Positions 10,955-21,866 of a stretch of 64,000 nt of DNA are shown piece after piece. The notes beneath the pieces are model-generated. The model saw only the letters and a program-made list of their open reading frames with translations, was not told where the DNA came from and made no database searches. Source of the DNA: Opitutales bacterium (GTDB lineage Bacteria; Verrucomicrobiota; Verrucomicrobiia; Opitutales; Oceanipulchritudinaceae); the NCBI GenBank assembly GCA_007133065.1, contig SLNJ01000022.1, forward strand, positions 1 to 64,000, written 5' to 3'. Each line of letters opens with the position of its first letter. Position 1 is the stretch's first letter. A program made the position numbers and the translations under genes.

Positions 10955-13414
10955 ATGGAGGAACTACAGGTTCAGATGGTCTTACCCGACCTTTGGCAAC
11001 AGGAGGCCATCCGCGCCCTCCAGGCCGGAAGGGATGTCGTGGTGGACGCACCGACCGGAGCCGGCAAGACGTACATTTTTGAGCTCCTGGTCGAGACTGG
11101 AGGACTCAAGGGACAGGCCATTTACACCGTCCCCACGCGCGCCCTCGCGAATGACAAACTTCTCGAGTGGCGGCGCCGTGGATGGAATACCGGGATCATC
11201 ACCGGCGATATCGCCGAGAACCTCAACGCTCCGGTGGTCGTCGCCACGCTCGAAACGCAGAAGCACCGATTCGTTCGCGGAGAAGGGCCCGCCTTGCTCG
11301 TCGTCGACGAGTACCAGATGCTCGGCGATGAGACCCGCGGCGTGAACTACGAACTCTCCATCGCCCTCGCCCCGGCCGAAACCCAGCTCCTTCTGCTGAG
11401 CGGGTCCGTCGGCAACCCCGGGCACGTTGCACAGTGGCTTCGCCGAATCGGCCGCAACACCGCGCTGGTGCAGCATGCCGACCGCCCGGTTCCGCTCGAC
11501 GAAGTCGCCCTGGAGAACCTCCCGGACACGATCCCTTCCGGGGTCAAGGGGTTCTGGCCGCGTCTGGTTGCCCGCGCTCTAAAAGCCGGGATGGGACCGC
11601 TTCTTGCGTTCGCGCCGCGCCGCAAGTCGGCGGAGGGACTCGCCCGGCAGCTGGCGTCCGCCCTCCCCGAAGAAGACCCCCTGGATCTTACGGCGCAGCA
11701 AAAACGCCTCGCCGGCGAAACCCTCAGCCGCCTCCTGCGCGGTCGCATCGCGTTCCACCACAGCGGGCTCGATTACCGCCAGCGCGCCGGACTCATCGAA
11801 CCGCTCGCCAAGGCCGGCCAGCTTCGGGTCGTCGTGGCAACCATGGGACTCGCAGCCGGGATCAATTTCTCCCTGCGCTCCGTCCTCGTAACCGATCGCG
11901 AGTACCGCGCAGCCGATCGATACCACCTCGTCCGTCCCGACGAACTCCTCCAGATGTTCGGACGCGCCGGGCGGCGCGGTCTCGACAAGAAGGGGTACAT
12001 CCTCGTCGCCCCGGGGAAACCGAGACTGCACGAAGCGCGTCCACTCACCCTCAAACGCACCGAGCGCGTCGACTGGCCGACAATGATCGAGGTTATGCAC
12101 CAGGCCTGCCGGGAGAACGACAAGCCCCGGGAGGCGGCGCGCCGTGTCGCCGAACGCCTGTACAGCCCCGACCATATCCCGCTCGGGTTCAAGGCCTTCC
12201 AGCCCGAAAGCCGACCGGCTTCGGAAACCGAGATGAAGGAACAGAGTTTTGTCGAGATGCTGAACTTCCTGGACGCCTGGGAGCGACGGCGTGCTCCGGT
12301 GCCCCAACCGCTCGAAACGGTCTGGATACGCGCCAACGATCGATGGATCCCCGCGCTGAGCAGCCCCTCCCTCGTCGGCCGGCTCGGCGAGGGGGCCGGG
12401 GCTCTCTGCCAGGTCGGGGCGATCGGCAGTGCCCCGCGCTACGGTCGCATCGTTCACCTCGCGCGGATTGGGACGCGGCCGGACGAAGGCGAACTCGTCC
12501 TCAATCGCTGGCTGATTCGCCGGCTTCGTAAGCTCGAGGGAGCGTTTCGCAGAGTTCAGCGTTCCGGATGGACACTCGAGCGCCTCGAAGAGAAGATTCT
12601 GCCAGTCCTTCCCCGGATTACCGGCGGCGGAGCCTCCGCCGGGATCGAGGAAAAAAAAGGCATGATCAGCGCACGCCTCGATTACGGTCAGGCTCAAGTC
12701 TACGCCCGGATAGACAGCGAAGGGCAAGCCCTGTTCGATCCGCCCAGACGCCGGACACGGACACGGTTCGAACTGAGCTTTAAGAGCGACGGGGAGGAGC
12801 TGGCGGCGCGCGGAGGCGTTCAGGCCACACCGGCCGAAGCATGGTTCCAGCTCGGGCTGATCGACGATCGGCTTCATCCGACCCGCCGAGGCGTGATTTT
12901 CAGCTTTTTCAACCACGGCGAGGGCCTCGCGATCGCCGCCGCACTGGAGGAGTCCTCCTATCCGATCTCCGAACTGGTATTCGATCTTGCCAACCTAAGG
13001 GCCGGACACCGATTTGAAATCCATGAGTCCTACAGCGGCCGCCTTGGAGCAACCTGTCGCGCGCGTTTCCGCGGACTCACCTACCACGGCTACCTTTTCA
13101 AGGGCGTTCCTCCGCAATACGGCGACGGCGCGGCCGAACTCCTGGCCGAATGGAATGTCAACCCCGCGGAGCGGCGCAACCTGCTCGGCGAGGAACTGCT
13201 CTCCGGCGACGTGGAACGTGCGGCCCTCGAATGGCGCAGCTTGTTGATGCATATTGCAAACGCACCCGATTATCCGTGGAATCGATGGCAGGAATTGCGT
13301 GCTCGCTCCGCGCAACTCCTCGACGGCCTGCCGCCGCGGCGGGAGTGGGACGACTTCCCCCCGCTTACCGCTGAGCAGAACCGCCGCCACAAGAGCTTCC
13401 TGCGTTTCGATTGA
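10955..13414 (+). CDS. Ski2-like superfamily 2 helicase with DEYQ box
   Basis: An 819-residue ATP-dependent nucleic-acid helicase, substrate unknown. Motifs: Walker A APTGAGKT (32-39), Ib-like TPTRALA region (59-65, here VPTRALAND), motif II DEYQ (118-121), motif III LSGSV, and motif VI QMFGRAGRRG (333-342), whose GRAGRRG form is that of Ski2/Mtr4/Hel308-type enzymes. Motif II departs from the usual DExH. The C-terminal ~400 residues contain no domain I can name. It is followed after 4 bases by waaA, so the two are probably co-transcribed. A role in RNA processing or DNA repair would be a guess. Confidence 0.88.
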   Translation: MEELQVQMVLPDLWQQEAIRALQAGRDVVVDAPTGAGKTYIFELLVETGGLKGQAIYTVPTRALANDKLLEWRRRGWNTGIITGDIAENLNAPVVVATLETQKHRFVRGEGPALLVVDEYQMLGDETRGVNYELSIALAPAETQLLLLSGSVGNPGHVAQWLRRIGRNTALVQHADRPVPLDEVALENLPDTIPSGVKGFWPRLVARALKAGMGPLLAFAPRRKSAEGLARQLASALPEEDPLDLTAQQKRLAGETLSRLLRGRIAFHHSGLDYRQRAGLIEPLAKAGQLRVVVATMGLAAGINFSLRSVLVTDREYRAADRYHLVRPDELLQMFGRAGRRGLDKKGYILVAPGKPRLHEARPLTLKRTERVDWPTMIEVMHQACRENDKPREAARRVAERLYSPDHIPLGFKAFQPESRPASETEMKEQSFVEMLNFLDAWERRRAPVPQPLETVWIRANDRWIPALSSPSLVGRLGEGAGALCQVGAIGSAPRYGRIVHLARIGTRPDEGELVLNRWLIRRLRKLEGAFRRVQRSGWTLERLEEKILPVLPRITGGGASAGIEEKKGMISARLDYGQAQVYARIDSEGQALFDPPRRRTRTRFELSFKSDGEELAARGGVQATPAEAWFQLGLIDDRLHPTRRGVIFSFFNHGEGLAIAAALEESSYPISELVFDLANLRAGHRFEIHESYSGRLGATCRARFRGLTYHGYLFKGVPPQYGDGAAELLAEWNVNPAERRNLLGEELLSGDVERAALEWRSLLMHIANAPDYPWNRWQELRARSAQLLDGLPPRREWDDFPPLTAEQNRRHKSFLRFD

Positions 13415-13418
13415 CCCG

Positions 13419-14726
13419 ATGATCTGGCTGTACCGCATTCTCTTTCCGTTCGTGTTTTTGGGCCTCCTGCCCGGTTTTCTACGGCGCATGCACAAGCGCG
13501 GCGGATACCGTAGCAGCACCGTGCAGCGCCTCGGGTTCAGAGTCGACGCTCCTGCGAAGCCACCGGGATATGCCCGAATCTGGGCCCACGCCGTAAGTGT
13601 CGGCGAACTCGGTGCCATGGAACCGCTCCTGCGCGCTCTGGCCAGGAATGATGCCCTCGAAATCGTCCTTACCACCACAACGAGCACCGGGTACGCGCTC
13701 GCACGCACCCGCATGAGCGAGTTGTGCTCCTGGATCGGCTGGTTTCCTCTCGACTTCGCACCCTGCAACACGGCCTTCTGGAACCGGCTGCAACCGGACC
13801 TCGCCCTGCTCATGGAAGGCGAACTCTGGCCGGAACACCTCTACCAGGCGGAGCGCCGCGGCGTGCCCGTCTTCCTCGTCAACGCCCGCCTGTCCGACCG
13901 CTCGTATCGGCGGTATGCACGCTTTGGACGAATCGCCCGAACGTTGGTGTTCAACCGGATCCACCGGATCCTTGCCGCCAGCACACAGGACGCCGAGCGC
14001 TGGCGCACCCTCGCCGAACCGGAACGGGTGATTGAGACCGGCAATCTGAAACTCGATCTCCCCGGCGCCAACCCCTCAACCACGCCATCGGAACGCCATG
14101 AACTGCTTCAGGAGTTCGGATTCCAACCAGCGTCCCCCGAACCAATCGTGCTCTTCGGCAGCTCCACCTGGGAGGGCGAGGAAGCACTCCTGCTCGATCT
14201 CCTGCGCCGGGCTCGCGAAGCCGGCCTCCCCGTATACCTGGTGCTCGTCCCAAGACACGCGGAACGCCGGGACAGCCTGCGCCGGTTGATGATGGAGCAT
14301 TCCTTTCCATACCACTTCCGCACCGATCGGAAACGCGCCGATCACGGCAACGTAGTCTACGTTGCCGACACCACCGGCGAATTGCTCCGCCTCCTCCAGA
14401 GCGCCGACGTCGTCTTCGTCGGGAAAAGTCTGCCGCCACACGAAGGGGGACAGAATCCGATCGAGGCTGTCTCCTTGCTCAAGCCGGTCGTCTGCGGCCC
14501 GCGGATGAGCAATTTCCGTGACATCGCCGCCAGTTTGGCCGCAAGCGGCGCCGTGCGGGTCGCCGATAGTGAACGCGAGGTCGCCGACACCCTCCTCGAG
14601 CTTCTCCGCGACCCCGTCCGACGCCGGACTTGCGCCGAGCGCGCAGCCGCCTGGATCCAACAGCAGCGCGGCGCGCTTCAAGCAACGTTGCGCGAGATCG
14701 AGGGCGCCATTCCGGCTCGGGAGTGA
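13419..14726 (+). CDS. waaA: 3-deoxy-D-manno-octulosonic acid (Kdo) transferase
   Basis: Transfers Kdo from CMP-Kdo to lipid A precursor at the inner membrane. The 435-residue GT30-type protein has an N-terminal membrane anchor (about residues 3-20), WAHAVSVGELGA with the presumed catalytic base Glu63, LLMEGELWPE, NARLSDRS, and a C-terminal GT-B half with VFVGKSL and GGQNPIEA. It lies 4 bases after the helicase stop; kdsB, which makes its donor, is 10 kb away on the other strand. One copy only, so whether it adds one or more Kdo units is open. Confidence 0.95.
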   Translation: MIWLYRILFPFVFLGLLPGFLRRMHKRGGYRSSTVQRLGFRVDAPAKPPGYARIWAHAVSVGELGAMEPLLRALARNDALEIVLTTTTSTGYALARTRMSELCSWIGWFPLDFAPCNTAFWNRLQPDLALLMEGELWPEHLYQAERRGVPVFLVNARLSDRSYRRYARFGRIARTLVFNRIHRILAASTQDAERWRTLAEPERVIETGNLKLDLPGANPSTTPSERHELLQEFGFQPASPEPIVLFGSSTWEGEEALLLDLLRRAREAGLPVYLVLVPRHAERRDSLRRLMMEHSFPYHFRTDRKRADHGNVVYVADTTGELLRLLQSADVVFVGKSLPPHEGGQNPIEAVSLLKPVVCGPRMSNFRDIAASLAASGAVRVADSEREVADTLLELLRDPVRRRTCAERAAAWIQQQRGALQATLREIEGAIPARE

Positions 14727-14751
14727 AATACGGGCATGCGCGGGCACCGCT

Positions 14752-14778
14752 GATCCGCGGGTATGACCGACGCGGATC
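14752..14778. terminator. candidate bidirectional hairpin between waaA and recJ
   Basis: GATCCGCG and CGCGGATC form an 8-bp perfect stem with an 11-base loop, in the 107-base gap between two convergent genes. There is no uridine run on either strand, so an intrinsic terminator is only one reading. Confidence 0.35.
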
Positions 14779-14833
14779 CTGACTCTAAAAGCACGTGGGG
14801 TCGTTCATCGAACGTTCGAGTCCGCATGTCCGA

Positions 14834-16570
14834 TCAGACGGGGGCAGCCGGGCGCCAATCCACCAGAGAGACCTGCGGTGTGCTGCGGCCGTTCCAATGA
14901 TTCCAGGCGAAGCGGAGTGCGAGGTCGACCGGTGTGAACGCGGGAATGGGACGATCGGCCTGTTTCCACGCCACGCCCTGAATTCGCGTCCCCGGGGCGG
15001 TCTCGATCTGGAAGCGATAGTGCCCCTTTCCAAAGGCGACCGGCTCACGGTCCAGGACGACCTTACGTACGCCGAAGACCGGCTCCGGATTTCCCTGCCC
15101 GAACGGGGCGAGCCGCTCGAGTTCAGCGAGCAGGCGCTCGGTGAGGGCGGCGGGATCGCTCCAACACGCAATTTCAATCTCCGGACCGGCGATTTCACCG
15201 GAAACGATGCTCAGGATGCTGCTGCAGAATGCGTCGCGCAACGCATCAAGGTTCTCGGGACGCGCGGAGACCCCGACTGCCGCGGGGTGCCCCCCCCAGT
15301 GTTCAAGCAGCCACGCACACGGCGTCAGCGCCTCCACCAGATCAATCCCTGCAACGCTGCGGCCGCTTCCCTTGGCGAGGTCGCTTTCGGCGCCGAGCAC
15401 GAGGCACGGGCGATGATACTTCTTCGAGATTCGGCTCGCGACGATTCCGACGACTCCCGGATGCCAATCCGGATGGTAGAGCACGATGCCCGGCGCATTA
15501 TTCTGGGTTTCTGCAACCATCCGCTCGGCCTCGCGCACGATCTCTCGCTCGATGTCCTGCCGTTCGCGGTTGAATTCGTCGAGGGTGCGCGCAATGTTCA
15601 GGCAGTTCTGCCAATCGTTGGAGAGTAAGAGGTCGATGGGGAGCGCCGCATCAGCCAAGCGGCCGCTCGCGTTGATGCGAGGGCCGAGACGGAACGAGAT
15701 GTCAAAAGGGGAAACCACGTTGCCCAGTCGCATACCGCAGACCGAGAAAAGCGCATTCAACCCGGTGCGTTGTGTTTCCCGGAGGTGAGCGAGACCGCTT
15801 TTCGCAAGGATTCGGTTCTCGCCTGTGAGCGGCACGAGGTCGGCGAGGGTACCGAGTGCGGCGAGGTCGAGGTAATCCTTCAGGCGAATCTGGAGGGCCA
15901 GATCGTCACCCTCGCTCCGGAGGTCCTTCAGAAGCGCGTGGACGAATTTAAACACCAGACCGACGGTGCAGAGGTTGGCCCATGGTTCTGAGGGCGAATC
16001 GAATACATGCGGGTTGACGAGGATTGTATCCGCGGGAACCTTCTCTTTGGAGGTGTGGTGGTCGATGATCACGATATCGACGCCCTTCTGTCGCAGCCAG
16101 GCGACCTCCTCGAGGCTGTTCGTTCCGCAGTCGACGGCGATCACGAGTTGCGGCCGGGTGCTTTCCTGGAACGAGCGATCCAGCGCTCCCATCGAGAGCC
16201 CATATCCCTCTTCGAGGCGCTTCGGAACAACAAAGCGCGGCGTGACCCCGAAGATCTTCAGGATGTCCACGAGGAACGCAGTGCTCGTCACCCCGTCCAC
16301 GTCGTAATCCCCGAATACAAGGATATCCTCCGCACGCGACATCGCCGCGCGGACGCGAGTGACGGCGCGGTCCATGTTCGTGATCCGGAATGGATCGTCG
16401 AGGCTCTGCAGGCGGGGATCGAGGAATGCGCGACCCTCTTCAGGGTCGGTGTATCCGAGGCGCCGCATCAGGATCGCCGCTTCCCGGCTGAGCCCGAGTT
16501 CGCTCTCCAGCACGGCCGTTCTATCCGGGTCGCACGGATTGGATTTCCACTGCAGGGCCGAGGTGATCAC
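14834..16570 (-). CDS. recJ: single-stranded-DNA exonuclease RecJ
   Basis: 5'-3' single-strand exonuclease of recombination and repair. The 578 residues carry the DHH-family motifs: DYDVDGVTST, DCGTNS, IIDHHTS, then DHHA1-region GPRINASGRL and KGSGRSVAGI, and an OB-like C-terminal part. I use the GTG whose GTGA overlaps the secDF stop, a classic coupling arrangement; an ATG 18 codons upstream inside secDF would give an unmatched extension. Being at the end of the yajC-secDF operon is an unusual address for recJ but often seen in secDF-containing bacteria. Confidence 0.94.
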   Translation of the reverse strand: MITSALQWKSNPCDPDRTAVLESELGLSREAAILMRRLGYTDPEEGRAFLDPRLQSLDDPFRITNMDRAVTRVRAAMSRAEDILVFGDYDVDGVTSTAFLVDILKIFGVTPRFVVPKRLEEGYGLSMGALDRSFQESTRPQLVIAVDCGTNSLEEVAWLRQKGVDIVIIDHHTSKEKVPADTILVNPHVFDSPSEPWANLCTVGLVFKFVHALLKDLRSEGDDLALQIRLKDYLDLAALGTLADLVPLTGENRILAKSGLAHLRETQRTGLNALFSVCGMRLGNVVSPFDISFRLGPRINASGRLADAALPIDLLLSNDWQNCLNIARTLDEFNRERQDIEREIVREAERMVAETQNNAPGIVLYHPDWHPGVVGIVASRISKKYHRPCLVLGAESDLAKGSGRSVAGIDLVEALTPCAWLLEHWGGHPAAVGVSARPENLDALRDAFCSSILSIVSGEIAGPEIEIACWSDPAALTERLLAELERLAPFGQGNPEPVFGVRKVVLDREPVAFGKGHYRFQIETAPGTRIQGVAWKQADRPIPAFTPVDLALRFAWNHWNGRSTPQVSLVDWRPAAPV

Positions 16571-19161
16571 CCGGCCGCCGGCTTCGGAGTGGGCGTTTTC
16601 TTGGTGGAACTCTGGCTCGACCATTCGTAGGAGGGCAGCAGGTGCCGTTCCTCCACCTTGCGGCGATCTCCCTTGTGGTACCAGAAGAAGACCGGGCTGG
16701 CGATGAATATCGAGGAGAAGGTCCCGGTCAGAATACCGATGATAAAGACAAGGGAGAAATCGGTGATGATCCCGGCTCCGAAGATGAAGAGCGAGAAGGT
16801 GGCGAGCAGGGTCGTCGTACTGGTGAGAATGGTACGGGATAACGTCCTGTTGATCGCGAGATGGACCACCGACTTCAGGTCCATGCCTGGATTGAGGTCC
16901 AGCTCCTCCCGTATTCGGTCGAAGACTACAATCGTGTCGTTAATCGAGTACCCCACGACCATCAAAATCGCCGCGATCATCGGTGCGGAGAACTGGCCGG
17001 ATCCGATCCCGAAGAATTCGCCGAGCGCGATAAACAGGCCGATGGTCATGAGAACGTCGTGAATCGTGGCGACAACCCCTCCAAAGCCATATCCCCATTC
17101 GAAGCGGATTGCGATGTAGAGGAGCATGGCCATCAAAGCGACGACAACCGACGCCACGGCGCTGCGCCGAACGGCGGCGCCAACCGCCGCCCCGATTCGA
17201 GTCTCTCCGGTCAGATCCAACCCGGCGTTTGGATAGGCTGCGTTCAGCAGATCATAGAATTCACTGCCTCGATCCGGCGGGGTCTGGATCTTGATCGTCT
17301 CGCGTTCGGCGCCGATGATGGATTGGTAGATGGCGTTGACTTCCCCAAAGTCGTTCGCTTCGGCCACTCCGGCGATTTCAAGGGGGGAGATGCGTTCGTC
17401 GTAAGCGACGGTAATCTCGTCGCCGCCCGTGAAATCAATGCCGAACGCGCGGTCAAAATGGAAGAAGAACGCGACGATTCCAATGGCAACGACGACCCAC
17501 GATGCGGTAAAAGCCCTCCGAGCGTAATTGAGGAAGGGGATGTTGCGCTCTTTCCAGACCTGGCCGGTGAAGAGGTTGCGTATGATTCCGCGGCGGATGA
17601 ACAGCTCGAGCATCCATCGGTTCACGATGAGCGAGCAGAACATGGTGCTTAGAATCCCGACAGCGAGTGTTACGCCGAATCCCTTGACCGGTCCGGTTCC
17701 GAGCCAGACCAGAATCAGTGCGGTGATCAGCGTGGTGACGTTCGCGTCGACGATTGTGGAGAACGCCTTGTTGTAGCCGGATTCGAGGGCGGTTGGAAGT
17801 GTTTTGCCGAGCTTCCGTTCCTCGCGTATTCGCTCGAAGATGAGAATATTGGCATCCACGGCCATACCGATTGTGAGCACCAGGGCTGCCACGCCCGGGA
17901 GGGTGATGGTAGCGCCGAAACTGCTCAGCGTGCCGACCACGATCGTCAGGTTGAGGATGACGGTAAACATCGCGACAAAGCCCCCGAGACGGTAGTAAAT
18001 GAGCATGAAGACCACCACCAATGAGGCGCCCAGGAGCGCTGCGTTGATCGATGCAGAGCGCGCGTCGGCGGCGAGGGTCGGCCCAACCTCGCTCAATTGG
18101 ACCGGTTCGAGACCGACCTGGAGCGGGTTGTTGAGAACGTTCGCGAGTTCCATGGCCTCGCGCTGGGAAAAGCGTCCGGTGATCTCGGCGCCGCCGCGGA
18201 TCTCGCGCCGCACGGTGGGAGCGGAGTAAAGCTCACCGTCCAGGATAATGGCCAGCTGTCCGATGGTGCCGGTGCGTTCGTTCTCCTCCGCGATTTCGCG
18301 GGTGTGGCGGGCAAACTGTCGTTCTCCTTCGCGTGTAAAACTGAGAACAACCTTGTGACCGCCGAATTCCCCGGGCACGGCGCGGGCTTCCGTGATGATT
18401 TCCCCCGTCATCATGGGAACGCGGCGGACGAAAACGGGGGATTCAATGATATCGCCGGTCTCGGGATCCTCGAACTCCTGAACCATCCGCCGGTAGCCGA
18501 TCGGGGTTTCCTCCGCAGTGCGCGGATCGGCGGTGCGGTGGAGCAGGCTGAATTCGAGCAGGGCGGGCGCGCCGATCACATCCACGATATCCGGATTGTC
18601 GCGGGTGGTGATCCCCGGCATCTGGACCTCGATCTGCGATTCGCCGCGCGAGCGGATGATCGGTTCGGCGACCCCGAGCCCATCGACGCGGCCGGCGATC
18701 ACCTCGATTGCCTGTTCGAGCAATGCTTCACGCTCCCAGTCGTGGCCCGCAACCGCTTCCTCATCGAGCTGGAATGTGACGCTTACTCCCCCGCGCAGGT
18801 CGAGCCCAAGACGTACCTCCCCCTGGCTGCGCCGGAGCAACTCATCCATGAGAATCTCATTGCGGCGGTTGATATTGCGTTGGTCGCGCAAGTCAATGTG
18901 CGGGAAGTAGCGGGCAAGGTCGAGCCGCTCCTCTTCGGCCATCCGCCGCAGCGCCATGTAGACAGAGGGGTAATCGTCCGGGTTCTCTTCGACACGCTCG
19001 TGTGCGCGCTCGAGGATCTCCTCGAATTCATCGGCCTGCGCGGAAACCTCCGCCAGGACATACTCCTCGAATGGCGTGTCCTGCCACGGGATCAGGTTCA
19101 GGGCGGCCCACGCGACCACGGCGGCCGAGAGGACGGCTTTCCAGGCAATACTTCCGTTCAT
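16567..19161 (-). CDS. secDF: protein translocase SecD-SecF fusion
   Basis: Proton-driven helper of the Sec translocon that pulls exported proteins across the inner membrane. At 864 residues both subunits are in one chain. The SecD half has an N-terminal membrane segment, GLDLRGGVSV, a periplasmic P1 domain and a six-helix bundle (about 370-545) with the VALVLTIGMAVDANILIFER stretch. The SecF half starts near residue 565, with GIDFTGG at about 600 and the matching SINDTIVVFDRIREE. The yajC gene lies 26 bases upstream and recJ overlaps the 3' end. Confidence 0.96.
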   Translation of the reverse strand: MNGSIAWKAVLSAAVVAWAALNLIPWQDTPFEEYVLAEVSAQADEFEEILERAHERVEENPDDYPSVYMALRRMAEEERLDLARYFPHIDLRDQRNINRRNEILMDELLRRSQGEVRLGLDLRGGVSVTFQLDEEAVAGHDWEREALLEQAIEVIAGRVDGLGVAEPIIRSRGESQIEVQMPGITTRDNPDIVDVIGAPALLEFSLLHRTADPRTAEETPIGYRRMVQEFEDPETGDIIESPVFVRRVPMMTGEIITEARAVPGEFGGHKVVLSFTREGERQFARHTREIAEENERTGTIGQLAIILDGELYSAPTVRREIRGGAEITGRFSQREAMELANVLNNPLQVGLEPVQLSEVGPTLAADARSASINAALLGASLVVVFMLIYYRLGGFVAMFTVILNLTIVVGTLSSFGATITLPGVAALVLTIGMAVDANILIFERIREERKLGKTLPTALESGYNKAFSTIVDANVTTLITALILVWLGTGPVKGFGVTLAVGILSTMFCSLIVNRWMLELFIRRGIIRNLFTGQVWKERNIPFLNYARRAFTASWVVVAIGIVAFFFHFDRAFGIDFTGGDEITVAYDERISPLEIAGVAEANDFGEVNAIYQSIIGAERETIKIQTPPDRGSEFYDLLNAAYPNAGLDLTGETRIGAAVGAAVRRSAVASVVVALMAMLLYIAIRFEWGYGFGGVVATIHDVLMTIGLFIALGEFFGIGSGQFSAPMIAAILMVVGYSINDTIVVFDRIREELDLNPGMDLKSVVHLAINRTLSRTILTSTTTLLATFSLFIFGAGIITDFSLVFIIGILTGTFSSIFIASPVFFWYHKGDRRKVEERHLLPSYEWSSQSSTKKTPTPKPAAG

Positions 19162-19187
19162 GAGGGTCCTAAATTATTCTAAGTAAA

Positions 19188-19529
19188 TCACTTGGATCCA
19201 GCAGTCTCCGCGGCCCCGGAACGGGCCTGAACGAAGGTCTTGCCCAGCTCGACACGGGTGTTGTCGGCGATTTTGATGACAAAGCGATCATCCTTTACGT
19301 TGGTGATCACGCCGTAGAGGCCCCCGGTGGTGATGATTTCATCGCCGCTCTTGAGCTCCGAGATGAGTTTCTGATGCTGTTTTTGACGCTTGCGCTGCGG
19401 AGCGATGATCAGGAACCACATCCCGGCGAAGAGTAACCCGAGGATGATGAACTGGATGGTCGGATCGCCTCCCCCGGACGGAGCGTCCGCCTGCGCTAAG
19501 GAGATTGTGCTGGTCAGGATATTGAACAT
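19188..19529 (-). CDS. yajC: preprotein translocase accessory protein YajC
   Basis: A 113-residue single-pass membrane protein that associates with SecDF. Hydrophobic helix at about residues 25-43 (FIILGLLFAGMWFLIIAP) followed by the conserved QRKRQKQHQKL and GDEIITTGGLYGVI segment of the YajC family. The preceding residues include an Ala-rich stretch that could be a signal-like region. I chose the ATG of MFNILTS; the frame is open 27 codons further up without match. First gene of the yajC-secDF-recJ run. Confidence 0.93.
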   Translation of the reverse strand: MFNILTSTISLAQADAPSGGGDPTIQFIILGLLFAGMWFLIIAPQRKRQKQHQKLISELKSGDEIITTGGLYGVITNVKDDRFVIKIADNTRVELGKTFVQARSGAAETAGSK

Positions 19530-19639
19530 AAAGTCACAAGATTTGAGTGATGCAAAAGGGGAAAATCTGATGCAACGGGAGCAAAATGCAAGTCCTTTCC
19601 GGGGTTGCAAAATTTGCGAGGAGGTATATCAGGTATTGC

Positions 19640-21109
19640 ATGGCAAAGGATTGGCTGGAAGGGATTGCTGAGGAGTACGATGTCGTCATCGTCGGCTCCG
19701 GGCTGGGCGGGTTGACCGCCGCGAATGTTCTAGCAAAACAGGGACATTCGGTGCTCCTTCTCGAGCATCACTACCAGTTCGGGGGCCTTGCGACGTGGTT
19801 TCGCCGCCCTGGCGGGCATATATTCGACATTTCGCTCCACGGCTTTCCCGTCGGCATGGTCAAGAGCTGCCGCAAGTATTGGACCCGGGAGATCGCGGAT
19901 TCGATCATTCAACTGAAGGATATCCGCTTTATCAACCCGCAATTTGACGTTCAAACGACATTCGACCGGGAGGATTTCACCAGGATCCTGACGGAGCGAT
20001 TCGGCGTGGAGCGGGAACGCGTCGACGCCTTCTTCGAGCGTCTTCGGGCGATGAATTTCTATGATGACAACCGCCAGACCACCGGGGAGCTGTTCGATGA
20101 TTTCTTCCCGGGCCGGCCGGATGTGCACCGCCTCCTGCTGGAGCCGATTGCGTATGCGAACGGGTCGTCGTTGGACGATCCGGCGATAACCTACGGGATC
20201 GTCTTTTCAAATTTCATGAGCAAGGGCGTCTTCACCTTTCAAGGGGGCACGGACGTTTTGATTCGCAAGATGCAGCGGGAACTGCAGCGGAACGGCGTCG
20301 ACCTGCGAAAGTGCGCCCTCGTGGAGAAGATCCATACCGAGTGGGAGGGTTCAGGACGTCGCGTCACCGGTGTCACCGCCCAGTCGCTGAACTCGGGGGA
20401 GCGTCCACCCCCGCGGCGGATCCGGTGCCGCGCGGTCCTCTCCAATGCCAACGTCCTGAACACGATCCGCCACCTGGTGGGCGAGGAAGCATTCTCCCCG
20501 GAGTTTCGTGCAGCGGCACGAACGGTGCGCGTCAACAGTTCCTCGTGTCAGGTCTACATGGGCATCCGCAAGGGCGAGAGCATCCCGAATGTCGGTGACC
20601 TCATCTTCACCTCGGAGGCGGAACACCTGAGCATGGAGGAGTTGACGAGCCGTCACACCACCTCGCGCACCTTCTCGTTTTACTATCCGGAGACCCGGCC
20701 CCATCTCGATCCACCTCGGTACGCCGTCGTCGCTTCACTCAACAGCCGGTGGAGTGAGTGGGAAAAGCTTGATGAGGCCACTTACCTGGCCGAGAAACAG
20801 CGGCTCTGCGGGGAGGCCGTCAGCTGTCTCGAAGGATTGATCCCGGGCGTCCGCGACAAGATCGACCACCTGGAGGCGGCGACGCCGCGGACGGTACAGC
20901 ATTTCACCCGGCATATCGGCGGCACCAGTTTCGGGACGAAGTTCGAAGGACTGAGAGTCTCGATGGATCTGCCGGACCAGGTGCGGGGACTCTTTCACGC
21001 CGGAAGCGTCGGCATTATCATGAGCGGATGGCTCGGGACCATCAATTACGGGGTCATCGTAGCGAACAAAGTAGACAAGCTGCTGCACGCCGAATCCGTG
21101 ACGGTGTGA
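19640..21109 (+). CDS. CrtI/carotenoid-isomerase-like FAD oxidoreductase
   Basis: A 489-residue flavoprotein of the phytoene desaturase / carotenoid isomerase / retinol saturase family. The N-terminal dinucleotide fold is clear: [16 protein letters not shown] followed by [11 protein letters not shown]. The C-terminal FAD motif [15 protein letters not shown] completes it. No carotenoid genes (crtB, crtE) are nearby, so the substrate is unknown; other members act on polyprenyl or retinoid compounds. It is transcribed alone, divergent from yajC and convergent with lolD. Confidence 0.85.
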   Translation: MAKDWLEGIAEEYDVVIVGSGLGGLTAANVLAKQGHSVLLLEHHYQFGGLATWFRRPGGHIFDISLHGFPVGMVKSCRKYWTREIADSIIQLKDIRFINPQFDVQTTFDREDFTRILTERFGVERERVDAFFERLRAMNFYDDNRQTTGELFDDFFPGRPDVHRLLLEPIAYANGSSLDDPAITYGIVFSNFMSKGVFTFQGGTDVLIRKMQRELQRNGVDLRKCALVEKIHTEWEGSGRRVTGVTAQSLNSGERPPPRRIRCRAVLSNANVLNTIRHLVGEEAFSPEFRAAARTVRVNSSSCQVYMGIRKGESIPNVGDLIFTSEAEHLSMEELTSRHTTSRTFSFYYPETRPHLDPPRYAVVASLNSRWSEWEKLDEATYLAEKQRLCGEAVSCLEGLIPGVRDKIDHLEAATPRTVQHFTRHIGGTSFGTKFEGLRVSMDLPDQVRGLFHAGSVGIIMSGWLGTINYGVIVANKVDKLLHAESVTV

Positions 21110-21170
21110 GAGCGGGGGAAAAAGGGAACGGGTTACAGGGTCGCCAGTTGCTGATCGCCGCGCAGCCCCG

Positions 21171-21858
<688 letters not shown>

Positions 21859-21866
<8 letters not shown>

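Noticed and set aside
14808-14819. 12-bp perfect palindrome TCGAACGTTCGA as an operator
   Set aside because: Lies between two convergent genes where no promoter is expected, and occurs once as far as I can see.
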